This document shows, piece by piece, positions 1 to 10,604 of a stretch of DNA of 52,139 nucleotides. The stretch lies in assembly GCA_004352715.1 (NCBI GenBank), contig SCFE01000096.1, forward strand, positions 405,088-457,226, in the 5' to 3' direction. The position numbers were made by a program, and so were the translations under genes. Under the pieces are notes generated by a model that searched no databases, was not told the DNA's origin, and was given only the letters and a program-made list of their open reading frames with translations. The stretch's first letter is position 1. Every line of letters starts with the position of its first letter. Source of the stretch: Hofstenia miamia. Taxonomy: Eukaryota > Xenacoelomorpha > Acoela.

Positions 1-339
1 TTTTGAAAGTTTTCCCAAATTATACATGTATGCTTTTCCAAATTAAGGAAAATTTGATACGTGTGGTTTGTCATTGCGCCCTGTGTTTTTACATGTAATG
101 GAAAATTAGTTATTATATGTACAACCGACAAAGTGTTGTAAAATTAGCCAACAATAGAAAATCACAAATGCCATGTATACTATGCAAGCGAGTGTAATGT
201 ATATATTAACAAAAATGTAATGCAAACAATTGTGATATTAACAAAGTGAAATTAGTCATACCAAAAAGTGGCCCGAACATGTAAATCAATCATTTATGTA
301 AATCAATTAAAAGTATCATGAATCACTAATTGAAATCCA
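1..339. other. AT-rich flank, no gene seen
   Basis: No open frame, splice-bounded exon or repeat is recognisable. The left terminal inverted repeat expected for the transposon that begins at 340 is not here: I see no partner of the right-end motif (TACAGGGTGAGTCA). Confidence 0.5.
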
Positions 340-1312
340 TTAGTAGACATACTTAAAAATATCTGACGTCACTGAAAACCGTTGGCGTAAGTAGGCCCAC
401 AACCAGTAATCGCAGGGTGTTAGGTCGGGAGACCTTGCGGGCCATTCAATGGGGCCTCTCCGACCTATCCACCTTCCATCCAAATTTTCGTTTAAGAATT
501 GACGCACACGAAGAGAATAATGCGGAGGAGCTCCGTCTTGTTGAAACAATCGTGATCTTCCAATTCCATGCGAAAAATTTGGCAAAACCTTTTCCCGGAG
601 CACTTCAAGATATCTCTCTCCTGTCATTGTTTGTCGAGAAATGTCAAAACCAATGACACCATAATATCCGATGCAGGCCCACACGGTAAGTGACGGCGTA
701 TGACCTGGGTTTTCACACAGGACTTGGGGATTGTGGGTTCCCCAGTAGTGGACGTTGTGTTTATTGACCGCACTGTTGAGATGAAATACGCATTCATCTG
801 AGAAACACAACTTGCGCAAAAAGGCTGGATTGTCGTTGAACCTCTGGTGCATTATTTGTGCAAATTGTAACTGCCTATCAGCGTTGCCATCATACAAAAG
901 CTGACAATAGAGTGGTTTGAACGGGTGGAATTTTTCTTCTTTCAGGATTCTGACGACCGAAGACTGAGACGTACCAACCTCATCAGCAATACCTCTTGTC
1001 GATGCACGGGGATTCTCATTTACCAACGCAAAAACGTTCTCCTTGTTCTCTCCAACTGTTTTGGTGCTTCAGTGCCAACGCCAAAACGTTCTCCTTGTTC
1101 TCTCCAACTGTTTCGGTGCTTCGGCGACCAGATCTGGACCTGTCATTCACACTTCCTGTCTCAAATAACCTTTTCTTCCACTTATGAATTGTGCTCCTTT
1201 CTGGCACTTCTTTACCAAACTTATCCTCAAACAACCTGCGACTTTCTTCCGCGTTTTCATAAGTAATATACCAAGATACTAAATAAACCTTTTCTTCGAT
1301 AGTGTAAGCCAT
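340..1312 (-). pseudogene. mariner-type DDD transposase, frameshifted
   Basis: Would catalyse cut-and-paste transposition. The N-terminal piece (1312 down to 1016, about 98 codons) is a helix-turn-helix region like the DUF4817 domain seen ahead of arthropod mariner-type transposases (YTIEEKVYLVSWY, then TIHKWKKRLFETGSVNDRSR). The second piece (1026 down to 340, 228 codons) carries the DDE/D fold: first Asp in FSDECVFHLN, second in FQQDGAPPHY, third in SPDLTPCDYWLW. There are 41 residues between the second and third Asp, a DD41D spacing like the rosa/Visitor group. The triad is therefore present, but the gene is split by a 52-bp direct duplication at 1023-1126 that shifts the frame by one. The C-terminal tail is short and unlike the family, so the end is probably lost. 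Confidence 0.85.
1023..1126. repeat. 52-bp tandem duplication inside the transposase
   Basis: Two adjacent copies, 1023-1074 and 1075-1126, differ at only 4 of 52 positions. Because 52 is not a multiple of 3, the extra copy explains the frame break between the two transposase pieces. Removing one copy would put the HTH and catalytic pieces into one frame. Confidence 0.9.
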
Positions 1313-1327
1313 CTCATAAATTCAAAT

Positions 1328-1381
1328 CCAATAACTAAAACAAACAAATTATATCAAATAACTAAAACAAACAAATTATAT
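1328..1381. repeat. 27-bp tandem repeat, two copies
   Basis: Unit beginning CAAATAACTAAAACAAACAA is repeated twice with one or two differences, in the subterminal region between the transposase start and the right TIR. Confidence 0.85.
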
Positions 1382-1502
1382 CAAATAAATAATAATTAAT
1401 TCAAACAATATAGCGTAACATGTTGAAGCACGTTTATTCCTTGGCTTTATCTGCCGCAATCTCGATGGAAACTCGGGTCCACTATTCTGACTCACCCTGT
1501 AT

Positions 1503-3535
1503 ATTACGACATTAAATTAAAACCATTCCACATTTGTGAATGCCCTACTTCTGTTCTGCCCTGATTGATGAAATCTTTTACTAAAGCCTTGGCAGATCTG
1601 GTAGGTAGGTTTTCCTCTCATTGAAATGAAACAAGACATAATTTCTCTCTATATTATCAGATGAAAACAGGGGGAAAAGCTTTACAAAAAGGCATTGAAT
1701 TGACATGGGATCAGTAAGACTGTTGTTCGATGAAGTAATTCGTTTTTTCCCAAGCAAATCACAATATTTGGCCTCAGGTGCATGGCCGAATCGTTCACGC
1801 GATTGTCAATGTATTATTGTGGAGAAGTTGTATCTAAATCGGTTTCCAGACCTGTTAAATAACGTAAAAGCCAGTCACGACTTGAATATACAGTGCCAAC
1901 ATGGAGTTTATTTTTCATCGCCAATATATTGCAATATATTGAATCACATTGGCAATAATATTGGTTCAAAAAATCAACCAATAAATGTATTGCAATATAT
2001 TCCAATACCAATTTTTGAAAGTCCTTGATGGATAGTACATACATTTAAAAATATTAGGGAGTGCATGATCCTCCAAACGAAAATTGCTGGATCCGCCCCT
2101 GATAATTGTATAATACATGGAATCCTTTTCAATAATATTGTTCACAAAGAAAAACTCAATAAAAGATGCATAAAATGATTACTTTATTAGGTGATTGCTC
2201 AAATAACTCAACTTTATTGAGAACTGTGGCACTTAATGTGTTGTCTGCCATAGTGCTCTCTAAAATTTCCTTTAATTTCTTTTGTTTAATTCTTAGAGAT
2301 TTTTTAGTAGCTTAAAATATAGATGTCAATTTTTCCAAGAAACGACGAATTAAAAATAAACAACTTTTCAATGCCCTCTACGGTAAGTTTAATTGGGCTC
2401 ATTACAATACCGCGGCATTGGTGTCAATATCGATATACTACTTCATTTAGTATAGAATTGCGAAAAAGGTTATTACCTCAGCCAAGGAAATATTATTTTC
2501 CGGTCTGTTTGTGGGTTTGTAAACGAGTATGTACCTTTACGTAGAGTCGTTTTATTAGACAACTCTGTGAAAAATGAATTTCCATCCAACAATGAAACCC
2601 TTTCCCTTTGTGAGAATAAACCGTTTTAAAAGAATGTTAAGTTAAGCTACCCATACAGTCAAACATTTCTGAAAAGTTAAATATCGAAATTTGGGAAAAA
2701 GATCTAATAATAATTTTAATTTTTAGAGTGAGACCTTTTTTAAACAGCCTCGAATTTAAATAAAAAGCTTTGTCAGCTGTAATGAAACATCATACTTGAC
2801 AGAGGTTCTTGCAGTCACTGACTTCAATGTTATTTTTTATTTTTTGAGTTTCCTTCATACACATGAATTGTTACTATTATAATTTTAATATACACTAAAA
2901 AATTTAATGAATTAATAAATAATTCAGTTATAATCAAGAAATTAATAAACTTTCCATCGCATCCATTGATTGTGATAATTGCATTTCTGTCTTAACACAC
3001 CGTTTCTTCTAAGGTATTTGTATGTTTGATTGGAACAACCGAGTTGGTCATATCATTTTAAAAGTAGAAAAGAAAATTGCAATCCATCACTGATGCTTTC
3101 TTCTTTGATGCTAGCTTCAAAATGGCTTATTTCTCACAAGTCTTGAAGCAATTAATTTTTAATATTTAACCGTGCCAGTAAGCGGCTTACAAAGAATGTG
3201 GTTAGCAGATTCAAAAGCCATTGCGGAGTGACTCACTATAGACCATATCGTCTTACTTATTTATTTACGTTTGTCCAAAATATGTTTCAAAGTGTTCAAG
3301 TAACAATTCGCAGATGATAACAAAGCCTCAGAAAGATCAGATTCGCTCAACACCTTAATTCCAATGCAGAAACTAAGTAAGCACTTAAAAACCTATCTTC
3401 TAATTTCTTATAGAAAAATACTGAAGCTAGGTGAAATATAAATAATTTAAACTCACTAGTTTTCCGATTAGCCAGTAATTTTTGTAATTTCTAAGCATAG
3501 ATAAAAAGTATGACTAAACTTTTGATACTCATTAA
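1503..3535. other. Intergenic AT-rich DNA, no gene seen
   Basis: Open frames at 1705-2028 and 2323-2544 resemble no known protein. Around 1920-2010 the motif GCAATATATT recurs in both orientations, a loose palindromic cluster. A hAT-like terminus lies at 2084-2101. Nothing else is supported. Confidence 0.45.
2084..2101. repeat. Orphan hAT/MITE-type terminus
   Basis: GCTGGATCCGCCCCTG reads CAGGGGCGGATCCAGC on the other strand. It closely matches the right end of the complete MITE at 28569-28841 (CAGGGGCGGATCTAGG). No left partner was found nearby, so this is probably a truncated copy. Confidence 0.5.
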
Positions 3536-3571
3536 GTTCATTTTTTGATGGCCAGAAAATGAGAAATATAC

Positions 3572-3828
3572 TTAGCAGATCCAAACAAAGCCTGGTGCAT
3601 GTAGTCTATGGACATTGAAAATGGAAGATCTTTCAAAACATCTTTAAGTAAACAAATTCTCTTTACGCCTTCAACTCTTTCATCAATGGTTTCCGCTAGA
3701 AGCATTTGATTGTAAAATTCAGCTGGAATTAACATTAATGTCATCCTTTGTGCAAATAGTACACCAAAATTACCATTAAATTTGTGTAAAATTTGATACA
3801 GAGGCTTTGGCAGGCATAGCGCAAGCCA
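3572..3828 (-). CDS. Possible exon of an unidentified gene
   Basis: An open minus-strand stretch of about 85 codons with balanced, protein-like composition (PKPLYQILHKFNG, then IPAEFYNQMLLAETIDERV, then LLKDVLKDLP). The pattern IP..Y......L.A...D.RV...K..L...LP faintly recalls the middle of a RhoGAP domain, but the upstream residues do not fit well. A plausible donor (CTAA|GTATAT) lies at 3571/3572. The acceptor is unclear and the region before it is poor in pyrimidine. It could be an exon, an old pseudogene, or chance. I do not assign a function. Confidence 0.3.
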
Positions 3829-3934
3829 TTAGTACATGAAAATTTGTACACCGAATCATTTATTTGGATCCCAACATTTTTTCTTAAATAGATGCTCCAA
3901 TTGGGCGTAGGTACTAAACCATACGCCAGCAAAT

Positions 3935-4628
3935 ATTAAATTTTTCAAGATGATAAATCAGCAAGCACTAACGAAATTAGCCGAAGCTGAACGCTCTTTC
4001 ATTTAACAAGTTAAACACCATCAGCATTCCGAATTAATTTAAACTGTGGTGTAGAACATCATTTATTAGAAGCTTCTTAACATTTCTTTTGAAAACAGAA
4101 ATTATCTTTTCTTTATATCGATTTTTAGAAATTCCTTATTATTGTGCACTTTTACATCATTATTAAATTATTTCTGAACTTGAAATTCAGACGGACATTT
4201 ATTATTTCCCGGCAATTTTTTTTAAATAACTTCAACACATCATCCACACATTTATCAGAAAGCGAATACTGAGATACCAGCAACTTTACAGCAAGCAAAT
4301 GATTATGAACAGTGATATTTTGTTTATGAAGAGATAAAAGTGTAATAACAAATATAATTTTGATAATGCAACCAGTATAGGTGTGGTGTCAATGCTTTTA
4401 ATTTTTAATTTTCAATAATTCTACAATGTCTTTTATCACAATTACGCATTCAATTTTCCCACCAAATCTTTTTGTAAAATTTAGCAAATGAAAGTTTCGT
4501 TACAGAAACATGAAGTCTAATACTAAGCGCTGTTCTGTTAAACGGTTGGCTGTTAATTTAAGTTTAGTTAGCTCATATTTAATAACTCCTTAAAATAAAT
4601 CCCTATATATATATATATATATATATAT
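3935..4628. other. AT-rich DNA, nothing recognised
   Basis: No coding potential on either strand. Ends in an (AT)n tract (about 4604-4628) that runs into the assembly gap. Confidence 0.5.
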
Positions 4629-5376
4629 NNNNNNNNNNNNNNNNNNNNNNNNNNNNNNNNNNNNNNNNNNNNNNNNNNNNNNNNNNNNNNNNNNNNNNNN
4701 NNNNNNNNNNNNNNNNNNNNNNNNNNNNNNNNNNNNNNNNNNNNNNNNNNNNNNNNNNNNNNNNNNNNNNNNNNNNNNNNNNNNNNNNNNNNNNNNNNNN
4801 NNNNNNNNNNNNNNNNNNNNNNNNNNNNNNNNNNNNNNNNNNNNNNNNNNNNNNNNNNNNNNNNNNNNNNNNNNNNNNNNNNNNNNNNNNNNNNNNNNNN
4901 NNNNNNNNNNNNNNNNNNNNNNNNNNNNNNNNNNNNNNNNNNNNNNNNNNNNNNNNNNNNNNNNNNNNNNNNNNNNNNNNNNNNNNNNNNNNNNNNNNNN
5001 NNNNNNNNNNNNNNNNNNNNNNNNNNNNNNNNNNNNNNNNNNNNNNNNNNNNNNNNNNNNNNNNNNNNNNNNNNNNNNNNNNNNNNNNNNNNNNNNNNNN
5101 NNNNNNNNNNNNNNNNNNNNNNNNNNNNNNNNNNNNNNNNNNNNNNNNNNNNNNNNNNNNNNNNNNNNNNNNNNNNNNNNNNNNNNNNNNNNNNNNNNNN
5201 NNNNNNNNNNNNNNNNNNNNNNNNNNNNNNNNNNNNNNNNNNNNNNNNNNNNNNNNNNNNNNNNNNNNNNNNNNNNNNNNNNNNNNNNNNNNNNNNNNNN
5301 NNNNNNNNNNNNNNNNNNNNNNNNNNNNNNNNNNNNNNNNNNNNNNNNNNNNNNNNNNNNNNNNNNNNNNNNNNNN
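4629..5376. other. Assembly gap (748 N)
   Basis: Run of Ns starting inside an (AT)n microsatellite. It cuts the transposase fragment that resumes at 5377. Confidence 0.99.
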
Positions 5377-5470
5377 GAGTGGTTTACTGTGCCATGCTGA
5401 AAATGGTAATTGGTGATACGATTGTAAGCACCCCAGTTATCAGTCCAGATAATGGAACCTAAAGATTCAT
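5377..5470 (-). pseudogene. Merlin / ISXO2-like transposase fragment
   Basis: About 30 codons on the minus strand read ESLGSIIWTDNWGAYNRI followed by NYHFQHGTVNHS. This is the conserved block of IS1595/ISXO2-like DDE transposases (Merlin superfamily): a catalytic Asp in (W)TDxWxxY, then H..VNHS. The fragment runs directly into the N gap on its C-terminal side, where the next conserved motif of the family should lie. Upstream (toward 5480) the frame is broken by a stop. The length of the original insertion cannot be judged. Confidence 0.6.
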
Positions 5471-6790
5471 TGATATTTCAAAATTATTTAAGTACATTTA
5501 CGATAGTTGATTTAATTGAGAAATATTCATTACAAACATGTTGTAAAATTGAAGTTGCAAATTTACCAAGTTAGTATTAATGAACAACCATATGGGGTTT
5601 TTCAAAAATACATACAAGGATAATCAAAGAAATGGCAATTTAGTTTATGATTCTTGGAATCCGAATTAGAATAAAGTTACGCAGCTATTTGCAAAACATA
5701 AGTTACAAGAATGCTGCAAAATGATTGGCTGATAAAATTGTATATGCTTTATTTAAAATATTAATAACTTTTGAAATAATGAACGGTTCACAAAAATTTT
5801 TTTAGATTTAGAATCAGCATAAAAAACTACGTCTGATGACGTCATCATTTTTTAAAAATTCGGAGTTACCTATTCTGGTATATCGCCTGTATATATATAT
5901 ATATATATACAACATTTCTTATTCTTAAATTCTAAATTTTGAAGTAATTATATTGTTCATCACTTAAATAATATTGTTAAGTTCTGTATGTTTAAAATGA
6001 ATTAATTGCTTGACGGTAGTATTTTTCTTGAACCATTGAATTATGCTATTCTTCCAATGGTTGTTATTAAAATTATAGACTAGAATAGCCAATATCCTAT
6101 TACTTAATTTTATGGAATAACATTAGGATTGACTGTATTTTAATTGAGAGAATTTTGCATTAATAAAAGGCAATATTTTTCAAGTACAACTGAAAATGGC
6201 CCGCGCAACTGTCTGCCGCTTCCTTTTTCATAATTTGCTAATGTAATTGACGAAATCACATTTTGAAAATACTGCTAGAGGACCGCAGAAATTTTAACTC
6301 GGGATTACTCTTAGTACTATAATTTTCTATTACCAGATAGCTGGCCTTATCTTCAACAAGTTTTGTGATTGACCTTCAATAATTGGCCCTCTGGTTGATT
6401 TTAAGTCAGTTTTGATATTAGCATCTATCTAGAGCTATATAACACACTAGTGATTTTTCCAAAAGTAAAAGGATAAAGATTTTTGTCGGCGATCTTGATT
6501 GAAACATTATGGTTTCCTTTTCAAATTTTGACGCCTTAAATGCAATTTGAATCACCCATTTGGTACATGACTAGATACACAAACAGTAAACTCTGGGCCG
6601 TACTGCTCGTCACATTCAATGGAGGAATAAACAAGTGAAATATTTACACCAACCATTTTAAATTCATTCTTTTCAATGCGCTAAATGAAATATGTTAAAC
6701 GAATATATAAATATTCATACTTCAGAAAAGTGGGATAAATTATCCACTACTTAAAGTTTCACACTGAACAATATGAGTGGTGGTTTTTTT
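5471..6790. other. AT-rich DNA, no gene seen
   Basis: Nothing coding. The stretch 5770-5890 (TGATGACGTCATCA palindrome, then TATCGCCTGTATA beside an (AT)n tract at 5889-5909) looks like the end of a DNA transposon with a TA target, but I see no second end. Confidence 0.4.
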
Positions 6791-6800
6791 CTGCCTTAAC

Positions 6801-6972
6801 AAACTTATTCGTTGTTTCTATAGCACTGGCTCCCATGAATTGCGTGGTTGTAGCAATTGGTTCAATTATCCATACAATTGAGCCAACATAAACATTCCTC
6901 ATGGACAGAACCATTGCAAAATCATTGGATGTTTTGATGAAAACTATGAATGGTTTGCCAGTGTCTAATTGT
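6801..6972 (-). CDS. Possible internal exon of an unidentified gene
   Basis: Minus-strand open stretch of about 57 codons (QLDTGKPFIVFIKTSNDFAM, then VLSMRNVYVGSIVWIIEP, then TTQFMGASAIETTNK). It begins right after a good acceptor (polypyrimidine, TTTTTAG at 6979-6973) and ends at a plausible donor (TTT|GTTAAG at 6801/6800). Composition is protein-like and free of stops within these limits. The alternating hydrophobic pattern around GSIVWIIEP could be a beta-barrel or OB-like strand set, but I do not recognise the family. It is on the same strand as the candidate at 3572-3828 and could belong to the same gene; that link is inference only. Confidence 0.35.
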
Positions 6973-6979
6973 CTAAAAA

Positions 6980-7836
6980 TTGCAATTATAAAAATGTACA
7001 CTAAATAGTATCAGTTAAAGGTGTTCTTAACATTTTACGCAAAAAGAAACATTCTATCATAAGATGTTTCTACGATTCTTCTTTTCGATGAATTGTGATT
7101 TTTAATAATTGGCTGTGGTCCTTATTCTTAACAAAACAGCAATAATTTTCTTTCCAAATGCAATTTCATTGCAATCTTGTTCGGAATGGATGTTTATTAA
7201 AATATAGTCAATAGTAGATGATTCAAGGACATAGTAAGCTTAATTGCCTCGTAATCATTTAGGTAGTTTATTAAAGACATCTAAATTATATTTGTTGTAA
7301 ATATATCAATAAGTTAATTGTGCAAATACCCTACCACTTCATTCAGTTTACCAAAAGTAGAAATACATAAACAACAAATTTTATAAGTACAATAAATTGC
7401 ATTCATTGACCATCAATAAAGTTTAATTAAACTTTTATTGTTTTCAAATTTTCAACTCAAAGAATTGGTAATTTATTCACAGCGTAAATACAACACGTAT
7501 ATTTTAGTCTTAGCCTAAATTTTAAACAAAAATTTTGAATGGTTATCATATTTATATTAACACAGCGGAATCCGGGTAGATGAATATAGATTTGCAATAT
7601 TTTTCTATGTTTTTCTGGATAATATTTATAAACTAGATTCTAAAGATTTTGCTAGATCGTTCTTGATAACTACAAAAAAGTTCTAATTTTGTATATCTTC
7701 AATAAACAGTGCCTGTATTCCAATCCAAGCTCAAAATTATATAGGTATTATGAAGCTCGAACAATAATACAAAATGTGCGGGAATTGAATTTCCTTCGTG
7801 AATTTTCTATCCATATGTAATGATTACGACGCATGG

Positions 7837-7873
<37 letters not shown>

Positions 7874-8718
7874 GTAACAAGTATATATAATTACGCACAC
7901 TGAATATTTTGTAATTTGCCATTAATATCATAAGTTAATTGGAATTTTTTTCTTATTCTTAAGAAGTAACGGTACCAATATGTAATTATAGTTGTAAATT
8001 CTTAAGCCGATTTATTGTACAAAAAATATTTGTTAATAAATTGAATTCTTTAATTTTGCATGTATTATGTTCTATAAAAAAGTTCGATTATGACTGTAAT
8101 CTGCAACAAAATTATCAAGAAAAAGTCAACTTTAAATTCCATTTCACATATATTCTTACATATAGCAATAATATAGAAATTTAGCTGCTATGGCAAAAAT
8201 GGGTTAAATTACATAACAAGAGAATTCAGATACTAAATGTTGAATAACGTTTGGTTATGGAATGCAATTCAAATATTTGCCTAAAATGTCCCGGCAATAT
8301 ACATGTCTACAATTCATTTGACAAGGAAAATCAAAATTTGTGAGGGGATAGACCTGTGACTTCAGAGGAGGGTCTTCAACTGCAATTTTTTCTTCTATCC
8401 TTTCATTAATGCCTCCATAAAAATTTATATATTTTCAATACATTATCACATGATATAAATAATTTTTATTGGCTATCCATTTGAATAAATTTTATAATTA
8501 ATATTGCCAAAAAATTTTTATAGGATATCTACTCGCAATATATATTCACAAACAATATTTCACAAGAATGAGACAGTTGCGGCTTCCCTATGCCTTAATA
8601 CATATAATCGATAAATACTTAAGCAATTTACCATAGCTTTTTGATTTGCGACGATTACTCTATTTTAATCAAAATCGTAAGTTATTAATTGCTCGTCCAA
8701 TGTTAGAAGAAGAGCATT

Positions 8719-8755
<37 letters not shown>
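6980..8755. other. AT-rich DNA with an (AT)n tract, no gene seen
   Basis: No credible coding frame. Contains (AT)n at 7840-7871 and ends in (AT)n at 8722-8754 leading into the second gap. Apparent open frames across this gap are only translated AT repeat and Ns. Confidence 0.5.
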
Positions 8756-9064
8756 NNNNNNNNNNNNNNNNNNNNNNNNNNNNNNNNNNNNNNNNNNNNN
8801 NNNNNNNNNNNNNNNNNNNNNNNNNNNNNNNNNNNNNNNNNNNNNNNNNNNNNNNNNNNNNNNNNNNNNNNNNNNNNNNNNNNNNNNNNNNNNNNNNNNN
8901 NNNNNNNNNNNNNNNNNNNNNNNNNNNNNNNNNNNNNNNNNNNNNNNNNNNNNNNNNNNNNNNNNNNNNNNNNNNNNNNNNNNNNNNNNNNNNNNNNNNN
9001 NNNNNNNNNNNNNNNNNNNNNNNNNNNNNNNNNNNNNNNNNNNNNNNNNNNNNNNNNNNNNNNN
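8756..9064. other. Assembly gap (309 N)
   Basis: Ns flanked on both sides by (AT)n microsatellite (8722-8754 and 9065-9093), suggesting the gap is at least partly unsequenced AT repeat. Confidence 0.99.
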
Positions 9065-9095
<31 letters not shown>

Positions 9096-9320
9096 GTAAA
9101 AGTTTGGCTTGAAAATTAATTTAAACGTTTTCCTGTGATGAAACATTTTAATCATACATGCTAAAAATGTAACAAAAATATATTTAACCTTACTTTGATA
9201 ATTTTTATATTAGCGTATTTTTAAAAATATATAAGCAGTTTTATAATATATATAATATAATTAAAATAGAAAAGTTGCTACAAATATATAACAAAATCAA
9301 TTCAGAAAGCATTTTGCATT

Positions 9321-10135
9321 TTATTTATTACAAACACAATGATAATCTAAATAACATGTTTTACAATGAATACACAAATGCACATTGTATTTTAAACAAA
9401 TAGTGCTAGGAATAAACTTGCATCCTGGATTTTTTAATCTCCATTTCTTTTTGGTATCGTTCGGTCAATGATTTTTGCATCAAGTCTTACATCTTTGCAG
9501 AGTATTGATGTAGTCACACCACAATTTCTTCGTTTTTGCTGTTAGATTCTATATTCATTTCAGGCATTACAACAAGTCAAATCAACAAGATGATAAAAAA
9601 TTCTAAGATATCATGGTTTATGTGATTGAGTAGTGGTGAGATGGAGAGCGATGTGTTTACCCAATTCGTCAAAAAAACCCCAATGTATTGATTATATTCA
9701 CCAACAGTATCTGGACAACCTATTTCGATCATTTGCTTTGTTGTTTTGTCATATCGTTGTGATTTTAGAACTGGAATACACTGTTCATAAGTACAAATTA
9801 GGATTACCGCTTTGTCCCACAATCGTATTGCTGAAATATCATCCCCACTTGTTTGCGAAAATATTTATCTTCAGAAAACACCAATCCTGAGTGAGATTCG
9901 AACGAAACGTTGAAACACACTGGATCCCTTCATTCAAAAGGATCTCCATGAGTTTTGGTGAGGTAAGCCAATTGTCAAGAAAGACGTTATAGTTTTCTTT
10001 CTTAGGCACATCACTTAGCAATCGAAAAACAACAGAGCTCGGCTTTCCAACTCGTTCATTAATCATTAAATTTTCTATTTTGCGTTTACAGCACTGCACA
10101 GTCATTACATCAACTTTTAATGTTTTCATTTCAAA
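9321..10135 (-). pseudogene. piggyBac-like transposase, 5'-truncated and inactivated
   Basis: Minus-strand remnant of a piggyBac (PGBD-type) transposase, which cuts and pastes at TTAA. In order: the catalytic-core block VVFRLLSDVPKKENYNVF followed by LDNWLTS (second catalytic Asp kept); RSNLT; a later block MIEIGCPDTVGEYNQYIG, where the family has GGVDLxD but this copy reads IGVFLTN, so the third catalytic Asp is lost; and a C-terminal cysteine-rich tail (CIHCKTCYLDYHC) ending at TAA 9323-9321. Frames change at least twice, near 9830 and 9570. The N-terminal half with the first Asp is missing. No terminal repeats were identified. It lies just upstream of the first recognised USP39 exon, on the opposite strand, possibly in a USP39 intron. 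Confidence 0.8.
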
Positions 10136-10555
10136 TTTGGAATGGAGTCTTAATTATAAACCTCACAATCAATTTTTATGGTGTTACTCGAGATCGAGAC
10201 CTATTACATTATCAAAGCAAGCTTTATAACTTTTAAATGAAACCGTACTTAACCTATATAATTTAACAATATTGATTAACATTAAATAATTAACAAATGA
10301 AAGGAGAATCGCATAATTTTTTAATCGCTCATCAGCTTTCTACGTTTTCATCATTTTCTTCTATGATAATTTTATAATTTTGATTCTGGCTGCTATTTTA
10401 ATAGCCTTCCACGTTCATTTGAACTTGGTGACAAACAAACCTGTATTTTGACCAATGATACTGATCGACTAAGGATAGGTTATTTTTCACAACATTAATC
10501 GTTTAAGGATGGATGTGCAAATATCGAAATATTTTATTGTAATTTATCTGTTTAG
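10136..10555. other. No feature seen; probable USP39 intron
   Basis: No exon recognised. Ends with the TTTAG acceptor of the first visible USP39 exon. Confidence 0.45.
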
Positions 10556-10604
10556 GTTCCGGCGGAAGAAAGATTGAAACTTTACGAACTACCAGAGTAT
10601 GAAG
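10556..10604 (+). CDS. USP39: USP39 exon (VPAEERLKLYELPEYE)
   Basis: Acceptor CTGTTTAG before 10556, donor GAAG|GTACTA after 10604. 49 bp, starts in phase 0 and ends with one base of a Glu codon. It corresponds to the linker just before the FMYLTLD block. Confidence 0.85.

Larger units (their letters stand above)
340..1502 (-). mobile_element. Tc1/mariner-superfamily element (DD41D type), left end lost
   Basis: Degenerate DNA transposon. The minus-strand transposase starts at 1312. Behind it, at about 1475-1502, lies a terminal repeat that reads TACAGGGTGAGTCA inward from the right, followed by a TA as expected for a Tc1/mariner target site. No matching inverted copy was found left of 340, and the protein stops soon after its third catalytic Asp, so the 3' end is probably truncated. 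Also inside are a 27-bp tandem repeat (1328-1381) and a 52-bp duplication (1023-1126) that breaks the frame. The non-transposase part is very AT-rich. Confidence 0.8.

Noticed and set aside
1880-2030. Regulatory palindrome cluster (GCAATATATT repeats)
   Set aside because: Short AT-rich motifs recur by chance in DNA this AT-rich, and no gene lies next to them.
3572-3828. Assignment as a RhoGAP domain
   Set aside because: Only a loose pattern agrees, and the residues before it are in the wrong order for the family; left unassigned.
8646-9155. Open frames of about 145-157 codons on both strands reading YIYIYI
   Set aside because: Translated (AT)n microsatellite plus Ns from the assembly gap; not a gene.
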